DNA of 5,807 nucleotides, from NCBI GenBank assembly GCA_902782955.1, contig CACZPD010000098.1, forward strand, positions 1-5,807, written 5' to 3'. A program made the position numbers and the translations under genes. The DNA comes from an uncultured Erysipelotrichaceae bacterium. GTDB lineage: Bacteria; Bacillota_I; Bacilli_A; Erysipelotrichales; Erysipelotrichaceae. Positions within the stretch are counted from its first letter, which is position 1, and each line of letters begins with the position of its first letter. The notes below the pieces were generated by a model. The model searched no databases, was not told the DNA's origin, and saw nothing but the letters and a program-made list of their open reading frames with translations. Positions 1 to 5,649 of the stretch are shown one piece after another.

Positions 1-356
1 ACGAGGAAATTCCGTTCTTTGAAGAACTCTGCAAATTCCTCATCCAGCAGGGTACTGTTAGTCTGGATGGACCAGTTGACCCTGATCTGCGGGTATCTGT
101 CCATCAGCTGCGCGAACTTCCGGAAATAACCGATTCCCGCCATCAAAGGCTCACCGCCCTGGAAGCTGATATTGGCAGTTCCGTTTTCACCGGCGTACTC
201 CACTATTCTTTCCGTCAGTTTTTCGGCGGTCTCTTCTTCCATGATGCCATCAGAAAAAACTTCCCTGTTCCGGCTGACGTCTGTGTAAAAGCAGTACCGG
301 CAGCGCAGATTGCACAGGGAAGAGGCAGGCTTGATCAGTACGGATATCTGTTTCAT
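1..356 (-). CDS. Anaerobic sulfatase-maturase-like radical SAM protein (N-terminal part; gene continues past the left edge)
   Basis: The first 118 residues are visible. The protein opens with KQISVLIKPASSLCNLRCRY, and C15, C19 and C22 form the CxxxCxxC motif that binds the radical SAM [4Fe-4S] cluster. FQGGEP at residues 65-70 is the SAM-binding GGE motif, and SIQTNSTLLDEE follows near 96-107. The combination LIKPASS-CxxxCxxCFY, then FQGGEP, then QTN is typical of anSME and related SPASM-domain maturases, which oxidise an active-site Cys or Ser of a sulfatase to formylglycine in the anaerobic cytoplasm. The SPASM auxiliary-cluster region lies outside the window, so the substrate cannot be settled; a peptide-modifying SPASM enzyme remains possible, and no sulfatase is visible. 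The start is the ATG at 356-354, which overlaps the upstream stop codon as ATGA. A weak AGAAGG site lies 12 nt upstream, so translation probably depends on coupling to the recombinase-like gene. Confidence 0.88.
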   Translation of the reverse strand, partial: MKQISVLIKPASSLCNLRCRYCFYTDVSRNREVFSDGIMEEETAEKLTERIVEYAGENGTANISFQGGEPLMAGIGYFRKFAQLMDRYPQIRVNWSIQTNSTLLDEEFAEFFKERNFL

Positions 357-1483
357 ATATGGATATTACCTTCTTCCGGATCAGTTACGCTTTTCCTGGA
401 TCTGGTTCTTGTCCGGATCCCCATCAGTCTGTACAGGTCTTCTTCTGAGCGCTGCTGTATGATCGCATGGATGATCTTCATGCGGGAGGCGGGATACCTG
501 CGGTCCCATGTGCCGATCCATCCGGTACGCGCAAGCGGGATCAGCACAGCTTCGCATTTTGCGGTTTCTCTCCGGATCCTTCTGATCTCGTTTTCCGAAC
601 CGGCCCTTTCCAGCAGGAGATCCAGGGCGGAATGCCTGCGTATTTCCTTGTCCAGGATATAGGAACGCATGATGCCGTACAGGGAAAGCTGATAGGGCGT
701 AACAGCATTTTCATCCAGCCCTGCGCGCAGGCACAGATTCCTGACAGCCTGGTAGATGGAACGGTATGTATACGGCAGATGCCGGGATGTCAGGAAGTAA
801 TTCCTGGTATCGTCAATATGCCCGAGCTGGGGATTGTTCTGCCGGAGCCGTGCGGTATATTCCTCAAAGAAAGTGAAGGAGGTCTCCGGTATCCGTTTCC
901 GTGCGGAACGGGCAGGAGTTTCTTCCTCCTGCAGGAAAAGCCGGATCTTCCTGCTGTCCGAAGCGTCGCGGAAATCGGATATTTTGATCTTTTCCAGCTG
1001 ATGGGGAAAAAGCCCCAGCAGGCACATCGATTCATACAGGATCTGCCGGCTGACGGGAAAGGAAGGGATCTGCCGGATCAGCTTTGCGATGACGGCCGGA
1101 TCCGCGAAAGTTTCTTCTGCATACTTCCGCTTCGGACGCCTGTCCATTCTGATCATACCGGCAAAGGGATTTTCATAACCCGCAAACAGGGAGCTTTTCT
1201 GCATCCTGTTGGCAACAGCGCGCAGGGTCACCTGGTAGCGGTGCACGGTATTCTGCGAGAGCCTGCCTTCCTGCGCTTCCTTCTCCAGCATGCGGAAAAA
1301 CCGGTCCGCTTCTTCCGGCGTTATTGTCTTGATATCATAACCGTACGCATGAAAACGGCTGAGCACTTTCCGGTAGTCATTGACCGTTCCCGGATGTTCC
1401 CGCAGGTCTTCTGTTACGGCATTCCATTCTTCCTGCGTAAACCCCGCAGGCAGCTTGTCTTTCATGAATGTATTGTAAAACAT
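353..1483 (-). CDS. Tyrosine-recombinase-like protein lacking the usual catalytic residues
   Basis: This 376-residue protein has the layout of a phage-type integrase. An N-terminal SAM-like core-binding domain (about residues 15-105, helical, with LSQNTVHRYQVTLRAVANRM at 75-94) precedes a region that aligns by eye with the catalytic domain. The usual GLRxxEL segment (Arg I) reads GLFPHQL at 157-163, so the arginine is F159. The usual TPHxLRH box reads TPYQLSLY at 262-269, so the His and the second Arg are missing. No convincing HxxR/LGH or C-terminal nucleophilic Tyr context follows; the C-terminus is basic (RTRTRSRK). I infer a DNA-binding protein that no longer cuts, perhaps a regulator, and not an active integrase. 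The start is uncertain: ATG at 1483 and ATG at 1465 (Met7) both lack a good ribosome binding site. It overlaps the radical SAM gene by 4 nt, and no attachment sites or other mobile genes are seen nearby. Confidence 0.75.
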   Translation of the reverse strand: MFYNTFMKDKLPAGFTQEEWNAVTEDLREHPGTVNDYRKVLSRFHAYGYDIKTITPEEADRFFRMLEKEAQEGRLSQNTVHRYQVTLRAVANRMQKSSLFAGYENPFAGMIRMDRRPKRKYAEETFADPAVIAKLIRQIPSFPVSRQILYESMCLLGLFPHQLEKIKISDFRDASDSRKIRLFLQEEETPARSARKRIPETSFTFFEEYTARLRQNNPQLGHIDDTRNYFLTSRHLPYTYRSIYQAVRNLCLRAGLDENAVTPYQLSLYGIMRSYILDKEIRRHSALDLLLERAGSENEIRRIRRETAKCEAVLIPLARTGWIGTWDRRYPASRMKIIHAIIQQRSEEDLYRLMGIRTRTRSRKSVTDPEEGNIHI

Positions 1484-1496
1484 TTTTGTAAAATCA

Positions 1497-1524
1497 CATA
1501 ATTTTCCATAATTAAAACATAATT
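1497..1524. repeat. Three helically phased CATAATT direct repeats
   Basis: CATAATT occurs at 1497-1503, 1507-1513 and 1518-1524, so copies start 10 and 11 bp apart and lie on the same face of the helix. The outer pair extends to ACATAATT, spaced 21 bp. They lie over the predicted -10 and start region of the minus-strand recombinase-like gene. A second direct repeat, TTGTAAAA, occurs at 1473-1480 and 1486-1493. An operator is an inference; AT-richness alone could produce some of this. Confidence 0.5.
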
Positions 1525-1550
1525 GTACGCAGGGGGCTTTGGTATATTAA
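1522..1550 (-). promoter_or_regulatory. Predicted promoter of the recombinase-like/radical SAM pair
   Basis: On the minus strand TTAATA (1550-1545, 4/6 to TTGACA) and TACAAT (1527-1522, 5/6 to TATAAT) are separated by 17 bp. Transcription would start near 1515, about 30 nt before the ATG at 1483. The phased CATAATT repeats overlap the -10 and the start, where a repressor would act. Confidence 0.45.
1540..1548 (+). promoter_or_regulatory. Extended -10 promoter element for the predicted small RNA
   Basis: TGG-TATATT matches the TGN-extended -10 consensus, with TATATT at 1543-1548. No good -35 is present at 16-18 bp, which extended -10 promoters can tolerate. The predicted start near 1555 falls at the first base of a hairpin. 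The element lies inside the divergent minus-strand promoter (1522-1550), so polymerase could not occupy both at once. Confidence 0.4.
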
Positions 1551-1554
1551 ACAT

Positions 1555-1660
1555 GCAGAAAGATCTGCCCTGATTGATGCTCCCCCTTAGCATGCAGTCA
1601 GAGATTCTATCCCCTTATAAATTTAAAATAATGAAAAGACCCTGCAAAGGGTCTTTTCAT
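1555..1660 (+). ncRNA. Candidate C-rich small regulatory RNA (about 105 nt)
   Basis: No convincing protein-coding frame lies here, yet the region folds in an orderly way. From the predicted start there is GCAGA-AAGA-TCTGC (1555-1568, 5 bp with a tetraloop). Next, 1570-1581 pairs with 1589-1601 in a 12-bp stem with one bulged G (1594) and one G-U pair, presenting the loop CCCCCTT (1582-1588). A mostly unpaired AT-rich stretch follows with TCCCCTTA (1610-1617), then the perfect terminator hairpin (1631-1660). Two TCCCC(C)TTA segments, one in a loop and one unpaired, resemble the C-rich seeds of Gram-positive sRNAs such as RsaE/RoxS that pair with Shine-Dalgarno sequences. I do not recognise a known family. 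It could instead be a 5' leader with an attenuator for the downstream kinase. Confidence 0.42.
1631..1660. terminator. Bidirectional intrinsic terminator with GCAA loop
   Basis: ATGAAAAGACCCT (1631-1643) and AGGGTCTTTTCAT (1648-1660) form a perfect 13-bp stem around the GNRA-type loop GCAA. A and T tracts within the stem give a terminator shape on both strands. On the plus strand it would end the predicted small RNA. It sits 37 nt upstream of the chosen kinase start, so that gene needs its own promoter or readthrough. Confidence 0.75.
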
Positions 1661-1681
1661 ATGCATGCATTATCGTCTGTG

Positions 1682-1690
1682 TGTTAGAAT
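1682..1690 (+). promoter_or_regulatory. Extended -10 promoter for the kinase gene
   Basis: TGT-TAGAAT matches the TGN-extended -10 consensus (TAGAAT at 1685-1690, 5/6). It lies just after the terminator hairpin and has no clear -35. The expected start, about 7 nt downstream, falls on the ATG at 1698, which predicts a leaderless mRNA. Confidence 0.4.
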
Positions 1691-1697
1691 GAAACCG

Positions 1698-2264
1698 ATG
1701 GAAAAAATCATACGGAAAATACAGGCGATCGCTTCGGAAAAAGGAAAATGCCTGGTTGCGATCGACGGCAGATGCTCGTCCGGAAAAACCACATACGGAG
1801 ATTTCCTGGCTAAACATCTGAATGCGACATTGCTGCACATGGACGATTTTTTCCTGCGGCCGGAACAGCGTACACCTGACAGGTACGCGGAAGCGGGCGG
1901 AAATGTCGACCGGGAGCGTTTCCTTGAACAGATCCTTTCGGTCATGGACAAGAGCGATACGATCATGTACCAGCCGTTTGACTGCAGTGTCATGAAGCTC
2001 GGGGAGGTACAGTATCTGCCGAAAACAAAGATCGTGATCGTGGAAGGCTGTTACAGCATGCATCCGGATCTGATCGATTATTATGATTTCCGGATGTTCC
2101 TGCATGTGGATTCGGAAAAGCAGATGAACAGGATCCGCAAACGGAACCCTGACAAAGTCGAGATTTTCCGTACGAAATGGATCCCGCTGGAGGAAAAGTA
2201 TTTCAAAACATTCCGGACTGCGAAGTACAGCGACGTATTTATCGATACATCCCTGGAATGGTAA
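1698..2264 (+). CDS. Uridine-kinase-family P-loop nucleoside kinase
   Basis: This 188-residue cytoplasmic protein resembles the uridine kinase/phosphoribulokinase family of P-loop enzymes, which transfer phosphate from ATP or GTP to a nucleoside or related alcohol. The Walker A motif GRCSSGKTT is at residues 24-32. LLHMDDFFLRPEQR (about 45-58) is the family's substrate/Mg segment, GGNVDRERF follows near 67-75, and KIVIVEGCYS (about 111-120) is the Walker B-like strand with its acidic residue. The C-terminal RIRKR (127-131 region) fits the lid arginines. The true substrate is not shown by the sequence; many bacterial relatives are called uridine kinase by similarity only. Three in-frame ATGs (1665, 1689, 1698) exist and none has a ribosome binding site. 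I chose 1698 because homologues begin near MEKII and because an extended -10 places transcription start there. The HAD gene follows 48 nt later and is probably cotranscribed. Confidence 0.8.
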   Translation: MEKIIRKIQAIASEKGKCLVAIDGRCSSGKTTYGDFLAKHLNATLLHMDDFFLRPEQRTPDRYAEAGGNVDRERFLEQILSVMDKSDTIMYQPFDCSVMKLGEVQYLPKTKIVIVEGCYSMHPDLIDYYDFRMFLHVDSEKQMNRIRKRNPDKVEIFRTKWIPLEEKYFKTFRTAKYSDVFIDTSLEW

Positions 2265-2300
2265 ATGGAACTGAGGAAGATGGGAGACCATCTTTTTTTG

Positions 2301-2306
2301 AAAGGA
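2301..2306 (+). promoter_or_regulatory. Ribosome binding site that fixes the HAD gene start
   Basis: AAAGGA lies 6 nt before the ATG at 2313. The in-frame upstream ATGs at 2265 and 2280 lack a well-spaced site, and the extra 16 residues they would add do not belong to the HAD fold. Confidence 0.65.
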
Positions 2307-2312
2307 AACAGG

Positions 2313-2987
2313 ATGAAAAAAGGAAAGATCAGGGCAGTATTCTTTGACTTTGACGATACCCTGGGCAACCGGGATCAGTATGCGTATGACTGTTATCAGT
2401 ATGTCATACGGTCATTTACGGATCTGCAGGATGAAATGGAGATCGAAGCAGTCGTCCAGCAGTGTATGATCTGGGATCAGAAAGGCGATACGGAAAAAAC
2501 CTATGTCCGTAAGATGCTGGAAAAGGAATTCGGGATCACGCTCCCCATGGAGGATTTCAACGACTGGTGGATCGCGAATCTGTACCGGTTCTGTGTGCCG
2601 TATGAAAAAAGCAGGGAAACGCTGGAAAAACTGAAGAAAGATTATTTACTCGGCATCATCACCAACGGGACTTCTGCGGCGCAGAGAGGGAAGCTGCGGC
2701 AGTCCGGGCTGGAAGACCTGTTTGATCCGGAGCTGATCATCGTCAGCGGTGAGTACGGATTCAGAAAACCGGATCCGAGACTGTTCCACGCCGCATGTGA
2801 AAAAGCAGGTGTGAGACCGGAGGAATGCGTGTATGTCGGCGACCTGTTCCGGCGGGATGTGCTCGGTGCTTATCATGCGGGCATGACACCGGTATGGATC
2901 TGTTCCCTTACCATAAGGGACTGCCGGGCAGACGTGCTGCGGATCAGCCGCATCGAAGAACTGCCTGACATTCTGCGGAATCTGTAA
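2313..2987 (+). CDS. HAD-superfamily hydrolase (subfamily IA phosphatase)
   Basis: The 224-residue product carries all four haloacid dehalogenase motifs. FFDFDDTLGN gives motif I with the nucleophile D12 and general acid D14. ITNG (115-118) provides motif II T117, RKPDP provides motif III K152, and VGDLFRRD gives motif IV D177 and D182. The helical insert between motifs I and II (about residues 20-95) is a C1-type cap as in phosphoglycolate phosphatase and YjjG-like nucleotidases. The enzyme should dephosphorylate a small cytosolic phosphate ester using Mg2+; the substrate is not readable from the sequence. Its position behind a nucleoside-kinase-like gene makes a nucleotide or sugar phosphate a reasonable guess, no more. 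The start at 2313 is set by AAAGGA. No terminator hairpin is seen after the stop codon, so some readthrough into the transketolase genes is possible. Confidence 0.9.
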   Translation: MKKGKIRAVFFDFDDTLGNRDQYAYDCYQYVIRSFTDLQDEMEIEAVVQQCMIWDQKGDTEKTYVRKMLEKEFGITLPMEDFNDWWIANLYRFCVPYEKSRETLEKLKKDYLLGIITNGTSAAQRGKLRQSGLEDLFDPELIIVSGEYGFRKPDPRLFHAACEKAGVRPEECVYVGDLFRRDVLGAYHAGMTPVWICSLTIRDCRADVLRISRIEELPDILRNL

Positions 2988-2999
2988 AAAGCGAAAAAC

Positions 3000-3027
3000 T
3001 GCACAATCAGGAAAAGTATGATATTAT
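3000..3027 (+). promoter_or_regulatory. Promoter of the transketolase operon
   Basis: TGCACA (3000-3005, 4/6) and TATTAT (3022-3027, 5/6) are spaced 16 bp, and TGA directly before TATTAT makes an extended -10. Transcription would begin near 3034, giving a 5' leader of about 25 nt that consists mostly of the ribosome binding site. Confidence 0.55.
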
Positions 3028-3041
3028 ATTCGGGCAATAGC

Positions 3042-3049
3042 GGAGGGGG
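3042..3049 (+). promoter_or_regulatory. G-rich ribosome binding site of the transketolase operon
   Basis: GGAGGGGG lies 9 nt before the ATG at 3059. The run of five G residues is unusual, and GAGGGGG (3043-3049) is complementary, with one G-U pair, to the CCCCCTT loop of the predicted small RNA at 1582-1588. Confidence 0.7.
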
Positions 3050-3058
3050 CATAGAGTT

Positions 3059-3874
3059 ATGGAGATCAATGAACTTCAAAAGCATGCAAAAAACATCCGA
3101 ATCAATATTATTAAGCAGGTCGCAAATGCCAATTCCGGCCACCCGGGAGGATCCCTGGGAATTGCGGATATATTGACGACATTATATTTTGAGATCATGG
3201 ATATTGATCAGAATAACGCAGACACCCGTGACCGTGACCGTTTCGTATTATCCAAAGGTCACGCTTCACCGGCACTGTATGCCGTGTTTGCGGAAAAAGG
3301 ATTCATCCCCGAAGAAGAGCTGATGACATTCCGAAAGCTGAATACCCGTCTGCAGGGTCATCCGGACATCAACTCACTCGGCGCCATTGATATGACGACC
3401 GGTTCCCTTGGCCAGGGTATTTCGGCAGCTGTCGGAATGGCCATTGCCAACAAACTGGATAAAAACGATCACCGCATCTATACGGTCGTCGGTGACGGTG
3501 AATGTGAAGAAGGACAGGTATGGGAAGCAGCGATGGCTGCAGCCCACTACAAACTGGACAACCTCTGCTGTGTCGTTGACAACAACGGACTGCAGATCGA
3601 CGGCAAGGTATCCGATGTCATCGGACCGGAACCGTTCGATGAGAAATTCAAAGCCTTCGGGTGGCATGTCATCAATATTGACGGACATGATTACGAACAG
3701 ATCCGCAGCGCGTTTGCGGAAGCGAAGAGCGTGAAGGGAAAACCGACATGCATCGTCGCAAAGACCATCAAGGGAAAAGGCGTCTCCTTCATGGAGAACG
3801 CGGTAGACTGGCATGGAAAAGCACCGAATGCGGAACTGACAGCGGTCGCGTTAAAAGATCTGGAGGGTGAGTAA
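3059..3874 (+). CDS. Transketolase, N-terminal (thiamine diphosphate-binding) subunit
   Basis: At 271 residues this matches the N-terminal half of a full transketolase and is one polypeptide of a split enzyme. SGHPGG (26-31) and SKGHASPALY (65-74) carry the active-site histidines H28 and H68. TGSLGQG (114-120) is the family signature. GDGECEEGQVWE (145-156) through NNG (175-177) forms the GDG...N motif that binds the cofactor diphosphate and its metal ion. With the next gene product it moves two-carbon ketol units between ketose and aldose phosphates in the cytoplasmic non-oxidative pentose phosphate pathway. Start choice: ATG behind GGAGGGGG. The stop at 3872-3874 precedes the partner's ATG by 1 nt, as expected for subunits made in equal amounts. 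A dedicated role with another sugar cannot be excluded, but no sugar-specific genes are adjacent. Confidence 0.96.
   Translation: MEINELQKHAKNIRINIIKQVANANSGHPGGSLGIADILTTLYFEIMDIDQNNADTRDRDRFVLSKGHASPALYAVFAEKGFIPEEELMTFRKLNTRLQGHPDINSLGAIDMTTGSLGQGISAAVGMAIANKLDKNDHRIYTVVGDGECEEGQVWEAAMAAAHYKLDNLCCVVDNNGLQIDGKVSDVIGPEPFDEKFKAFGWHVINIDGHDYEQIRSAFAEAKSVKGKPTCIVAKTIKGKGVSFMENAVDWHGKAPNAELTAVALKDLEGE
3862..3866 (+). promoter_or_regulatory. Ribosome binding site that fixes the second transketolase start
   Basis: GGAGG, inside the end of the first subunit's gene, is 9 nt before the ATG at 3876. It directly abuts an in-frame GTG at 3867, which is therefore too close to be the start. Confidence 0.8.
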
Positions 3875-3875
3875 T

Positions 3876-4799
3876 ATGGCAAAGGCAACACGAGTAGCGT
3901 ATGGCGAAGAACTGGCAAAGCTTGTCAGGGAAAATCCGAAGATCGTGATCCTCGATGCGGACCTCGCCGGAAGTACAAACGCCCTGGTCGGCGCGAAGGA
4001 AGATCCTTCAAGATTCTTTGATATGGGTATTGCGGAAGCCAACATGATCGGCGTTGCGGCCGGTCTGGCAGCCAGCGGCTATATCCCGTTCGCATCCACA
4101 TTCGCGATGTTCTGTACAGGACGCTGCTGGGAACAGGTCCGCAACAGTGTTGCGTATCCGCATCTGAATGTCAAGATCGTCGGTTCCCACAGCGGCATTA
4201 CCGTCGGTGAAGACGGTGTTACCCACCAGGCGATCGAAGATATCGCGATCATGCGTGCGATCACAGACCTGGAAGTATATGTTCCGTGTGACCAGTATGA
4301 AACTCGCGCGGTCATCCGCCATGTATCTGAAACGAACAACCCGTGCTATGTACGTCTGGGCAGGGCTGCTGTCGAAGATGTATATGACGAAAACAAGGTC
4401 TTTGATTTTTCAAAAGTCAATATCCTTCGCAGCGGTGCGCGCATTGCTGTATTCACATGCGGCTCGATGGTCCAGTCCACACTGGAAGCGGCAGAGATGT
4501 TCCGCAAGAATGACGGCATCGATCTGACCGTTGTGGATGTTTGTGCCATCAAACCGTGCGATACAGACGGCATCGCCAGAGTACTGGAAGACCATGAACG
4601 GATCTTCACGGTTGAGGAACACAGCGTGACCGGCGGCCTCGGTTCACTGATCGCGGAAGTATCCACTTCCACCGTTCCGCGCCGTATCGACCGCATCGGC
4701 ATGTACGGCTTCGGCGAAAGCGGTGATTTCAAAACACTGCTGGATGCCTACCAGCTGGACGGCAAAGGCGTATACGAACAGATCAAAAGCAGACTGTAG
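3876..4799 (+). CDS. Transketolase, C-terminal (pyrimidine-binding) subunit
   Basis: The 307-residue product supplies the rest of the split transketolase. The pyrimidine-binding domain occupies about residues 1-170. MGIAEANMIGVAAGLA holds E54, the glutamate that activates the cofactor's aminopyrimidine, and GSHSGITVGEDGVTHQ (103-118) is the substrate-channel segment with H105 and H117. The transketolase C-terminal domain follows (about 180-300), seen in VFTCGSMVQSTLEAAE, VVDVCAIKPCDTDGI and VEEHSVTGGLGSLIAEV. The fold is shared with 1-deoxyxylulose-5-phosphate synthase, but DXS is a single chain of about 620 residues, so a split transketolase is the better reading. The ATG at 3876 is 1 nt after the upstream stop; the pair should be translated together. 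The stop codon lies within the loop of the terminator hairpin. Confidence 0.95.
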   Translation: MAKATRVAYGEELAKLVRENPKIVILDADLAGSTNALVGAKEDPSRFFDMGIAEANMIGVAAGLAASGYIPFASTFAMFCTGRCWEQVRNSVAYPHLNVKIVGSHSGITVGEDGVTHQAIEDIAIMRAITDLEVYVPCDQYETRAVIRHVSETNNPCYVRLGRAAVEDVYDENKVFDFSKVNILRSGARIAVFTCGSMVQSTLEAAEMFRKNDGIDLTVVDVCAIKPCDTDGIARVLEDHERIFTVEEHSVTGGLGSLIAEVSTSTVPRRIDRIGMYGFGESGDFKTLLDAYQLDGKGVYEQIKSRL

Positions 4800-4814
4800 A
4801 AAGTCTGCTTTTTT
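4785..4814. terminator. Shared bidirectional terminator between convergent operons
   Basis: AAAAGCAGACT (4785-4795) pairs with AGTCTGCTTTT (4802-4812) around the loop GTAGAA, followed by a T run to 4814. On the plus strand it ends the transketolase operon, with the TAG stop (4797-4799) in its loop. On the minus strand it lies 15 nt beyond the PHP gene and ends in TTTT, so it can serve both directions. Confidence 0.88.
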
Positions 4815-4828
4815 CAGTTATATCTCTT

Positions 4829-5638
4829 TCAGCGGAATTCCTGTTTCCGCTTTTTTGCCGGGGTTATGATGTCGTAGTCCTCGATGATATTGCAGGAGAG
4901 CCCTTCCACGACTTCAAATGCCCTGTCCAGCCATTTATCGGTAAAGAAGTTGTTGGGATCATGGATATCCAGGCCCGGGACGATCTTGCATTGATGTTTC
5001 GCGAACACTTCGAAGAATGCACGTACGGGATAGGGATAGCGCGGTCCGTCATCGTACAGGACCAGGCCCCGCTGCACGCCGGAGCCGGCATTGAGCTCAA
5101 GCGGGATGTCATAGCGCAGGGAGATTTCCGCCAGCCGTTCAGCCGTATAGATGACGGCCTCATCGATCACGGGATAGCTGTAGAGTGCCACATCCGGATG
5201 GGCGATCATGTCGCACAGTCCGTGCCGGCAGGCTTCTTCGATCTTGTCAGCGTATTCCTTCAGATGTTCCGGTGTCTTGAGCCGGTAGGAACTCTTGCCG
5301 CGGAATGTCAGGCTGTGCTGGCCGAGGATGCAGTATTCCGTTTCCTTCCGGTATCTGCTCAGCAGCCCCCACTGGTCCGGGTAGTATTCCACTTCCATGC
5401 CGAGATGGATGTCGATCTGATCCTTGTATTTTTCCTTCAGGATGCGGACCGTCCTGAAGTAATCGGAAATCTCATCCACGGGCATATGCTCCGTCGGATC
5501 CGGTACGGGATAGGCCGCATGTTCGCTGAAGCCGAGAGTCTTAAGACCTGCGTGGATGGCGGCAACGACATATTCTTCCTCTTCCCCGACCGCGTGTCCG
5601 CATCGTTTGGTATGTGTGTGCCAGTTTGTCGTTAACAT
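4829..5638 (-). CDS. PHP-domain phosphoesterase, histidinol-phosphatase type
   Basis: The 269-residue protein is a complete PHP-superfamily TIM-barrel metallohydrolase, close in length to HisK/HisJ-type histidinol phosphatases. The expected metal ligands are all present: HTH (H7, H9), GHA (H15), FSEHA (H40), GMEVEYY (E82), GQHS (H108), AHPD (H147) and GLDIHDP (D224, H226). LELNAGSG (180-187) is also family-typical. The enzyme would hydrolyse a phosphate monoester in the cytoplasm using a three-metal centre. Histidinol phosphate is the best-known substrate, but no histidine biosynthesis gene is visible and many PHP paralogues act on other phosphoesters, so the substrate is open. AAGGAG lies 5 nt before the ATG at 5638. 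The alkaline-phosphatase-superfamily gene ends 9 nt upstream, so the two are an operon. Confidence 0.9.
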   Translation of the reverse strand: MLTTNWHTHTKRCGHAVGEEEEYVVAAIHAGLKTLGFSEHAAYPVPDPTEHMPVDEISDYFRTVRILKEKYKDQIDIHLGMEVEYYPDQWGLLSRYRKETEYCILGQHSLTFRGKSSYRLKTPEHLKEYADKIEEACRHGLCDMIAHPDVALYSYPVIDEAVIYTAERLAEISLRYDIPLELNAGSGVQRGLVLYDDGPRYPYPVRAFFEVFAKHQCKIVPGLDIHDPNNFFTDKWLDRAFEVVEGLSCNIIEDYDIITPAKKRKQEFR

Positions 5639-5643
5639 TGTTT

Positions 5644-5649
5644 CTCCTT
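5644..5649 (-). promoter_or_regulatory. Ribosome binding site of the PHP gene overlapping the upstream stop
   Basis: On the minus strand TAAGGAG contains both the stop codon of the upstream gene (5650-5648) and the AAGGAG site of the PHP gene, 5 nt before its ATG. Ribosomes finishing the first gene would arrive directly on this site, which suggests coupling. Confidence 0.75.

Noticed and set aside
467..1501. A long plus-strand open frame (about 344 codons) antisense to the recombinase-like gene
   Set aside because: The minus-strand frame has a recombinase-like domain layout and a coupled downstream gene. The plus-strand translation has no recognisable motif or ribosome site and looks like a codon-bias shadow.
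1553..1573. Tiny plus-strand frame MQKDLP as a possible leader peptide
   Set aside because: It has no ribosome site, no run of regulatory codons, and would begin about 2 nt before the predicted transcription start.
1555..1660. Transcriptional attenuator or riboswitch for the kinase gene
   Set aside because: Not excluded, but not preferred: I found no upstream segment that pairs with the terminator over more than about 5 bp to form an antiterminator, and a separate -10 lies after the terminator.
353..1660. Mobile element or genomic island carried by the recombinase-like gene
   Set aside because: The recombinase lacks its catalytic residues, and no attachment repeats, tRNA or other mobile genes are visible.
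1623..2291. Minus-strand open frame of about 222 codons opposite the kinase
   Set aside because: The plus strand encodes clear Walker A and MDDFF motifs; the antisense product shows nothing recognisable.
3876..4799. 1-Deoxyxylulose-5-phosphate synthase or pyruvate dehydrogenase E1-beta
   Set aside because: The directly preceding half with SGHPGG and SKGHASP motifs, and the sizes of 271 and 307 residues, fit a split transketolase better.
4961..5635. Plus-strand open frame of about 224 codons opposite the PHP gene
   Set aside because: The minus strand carries the complete PHP metal-ligand set and a good ribosome site; the plus-strand frame is a shadow.
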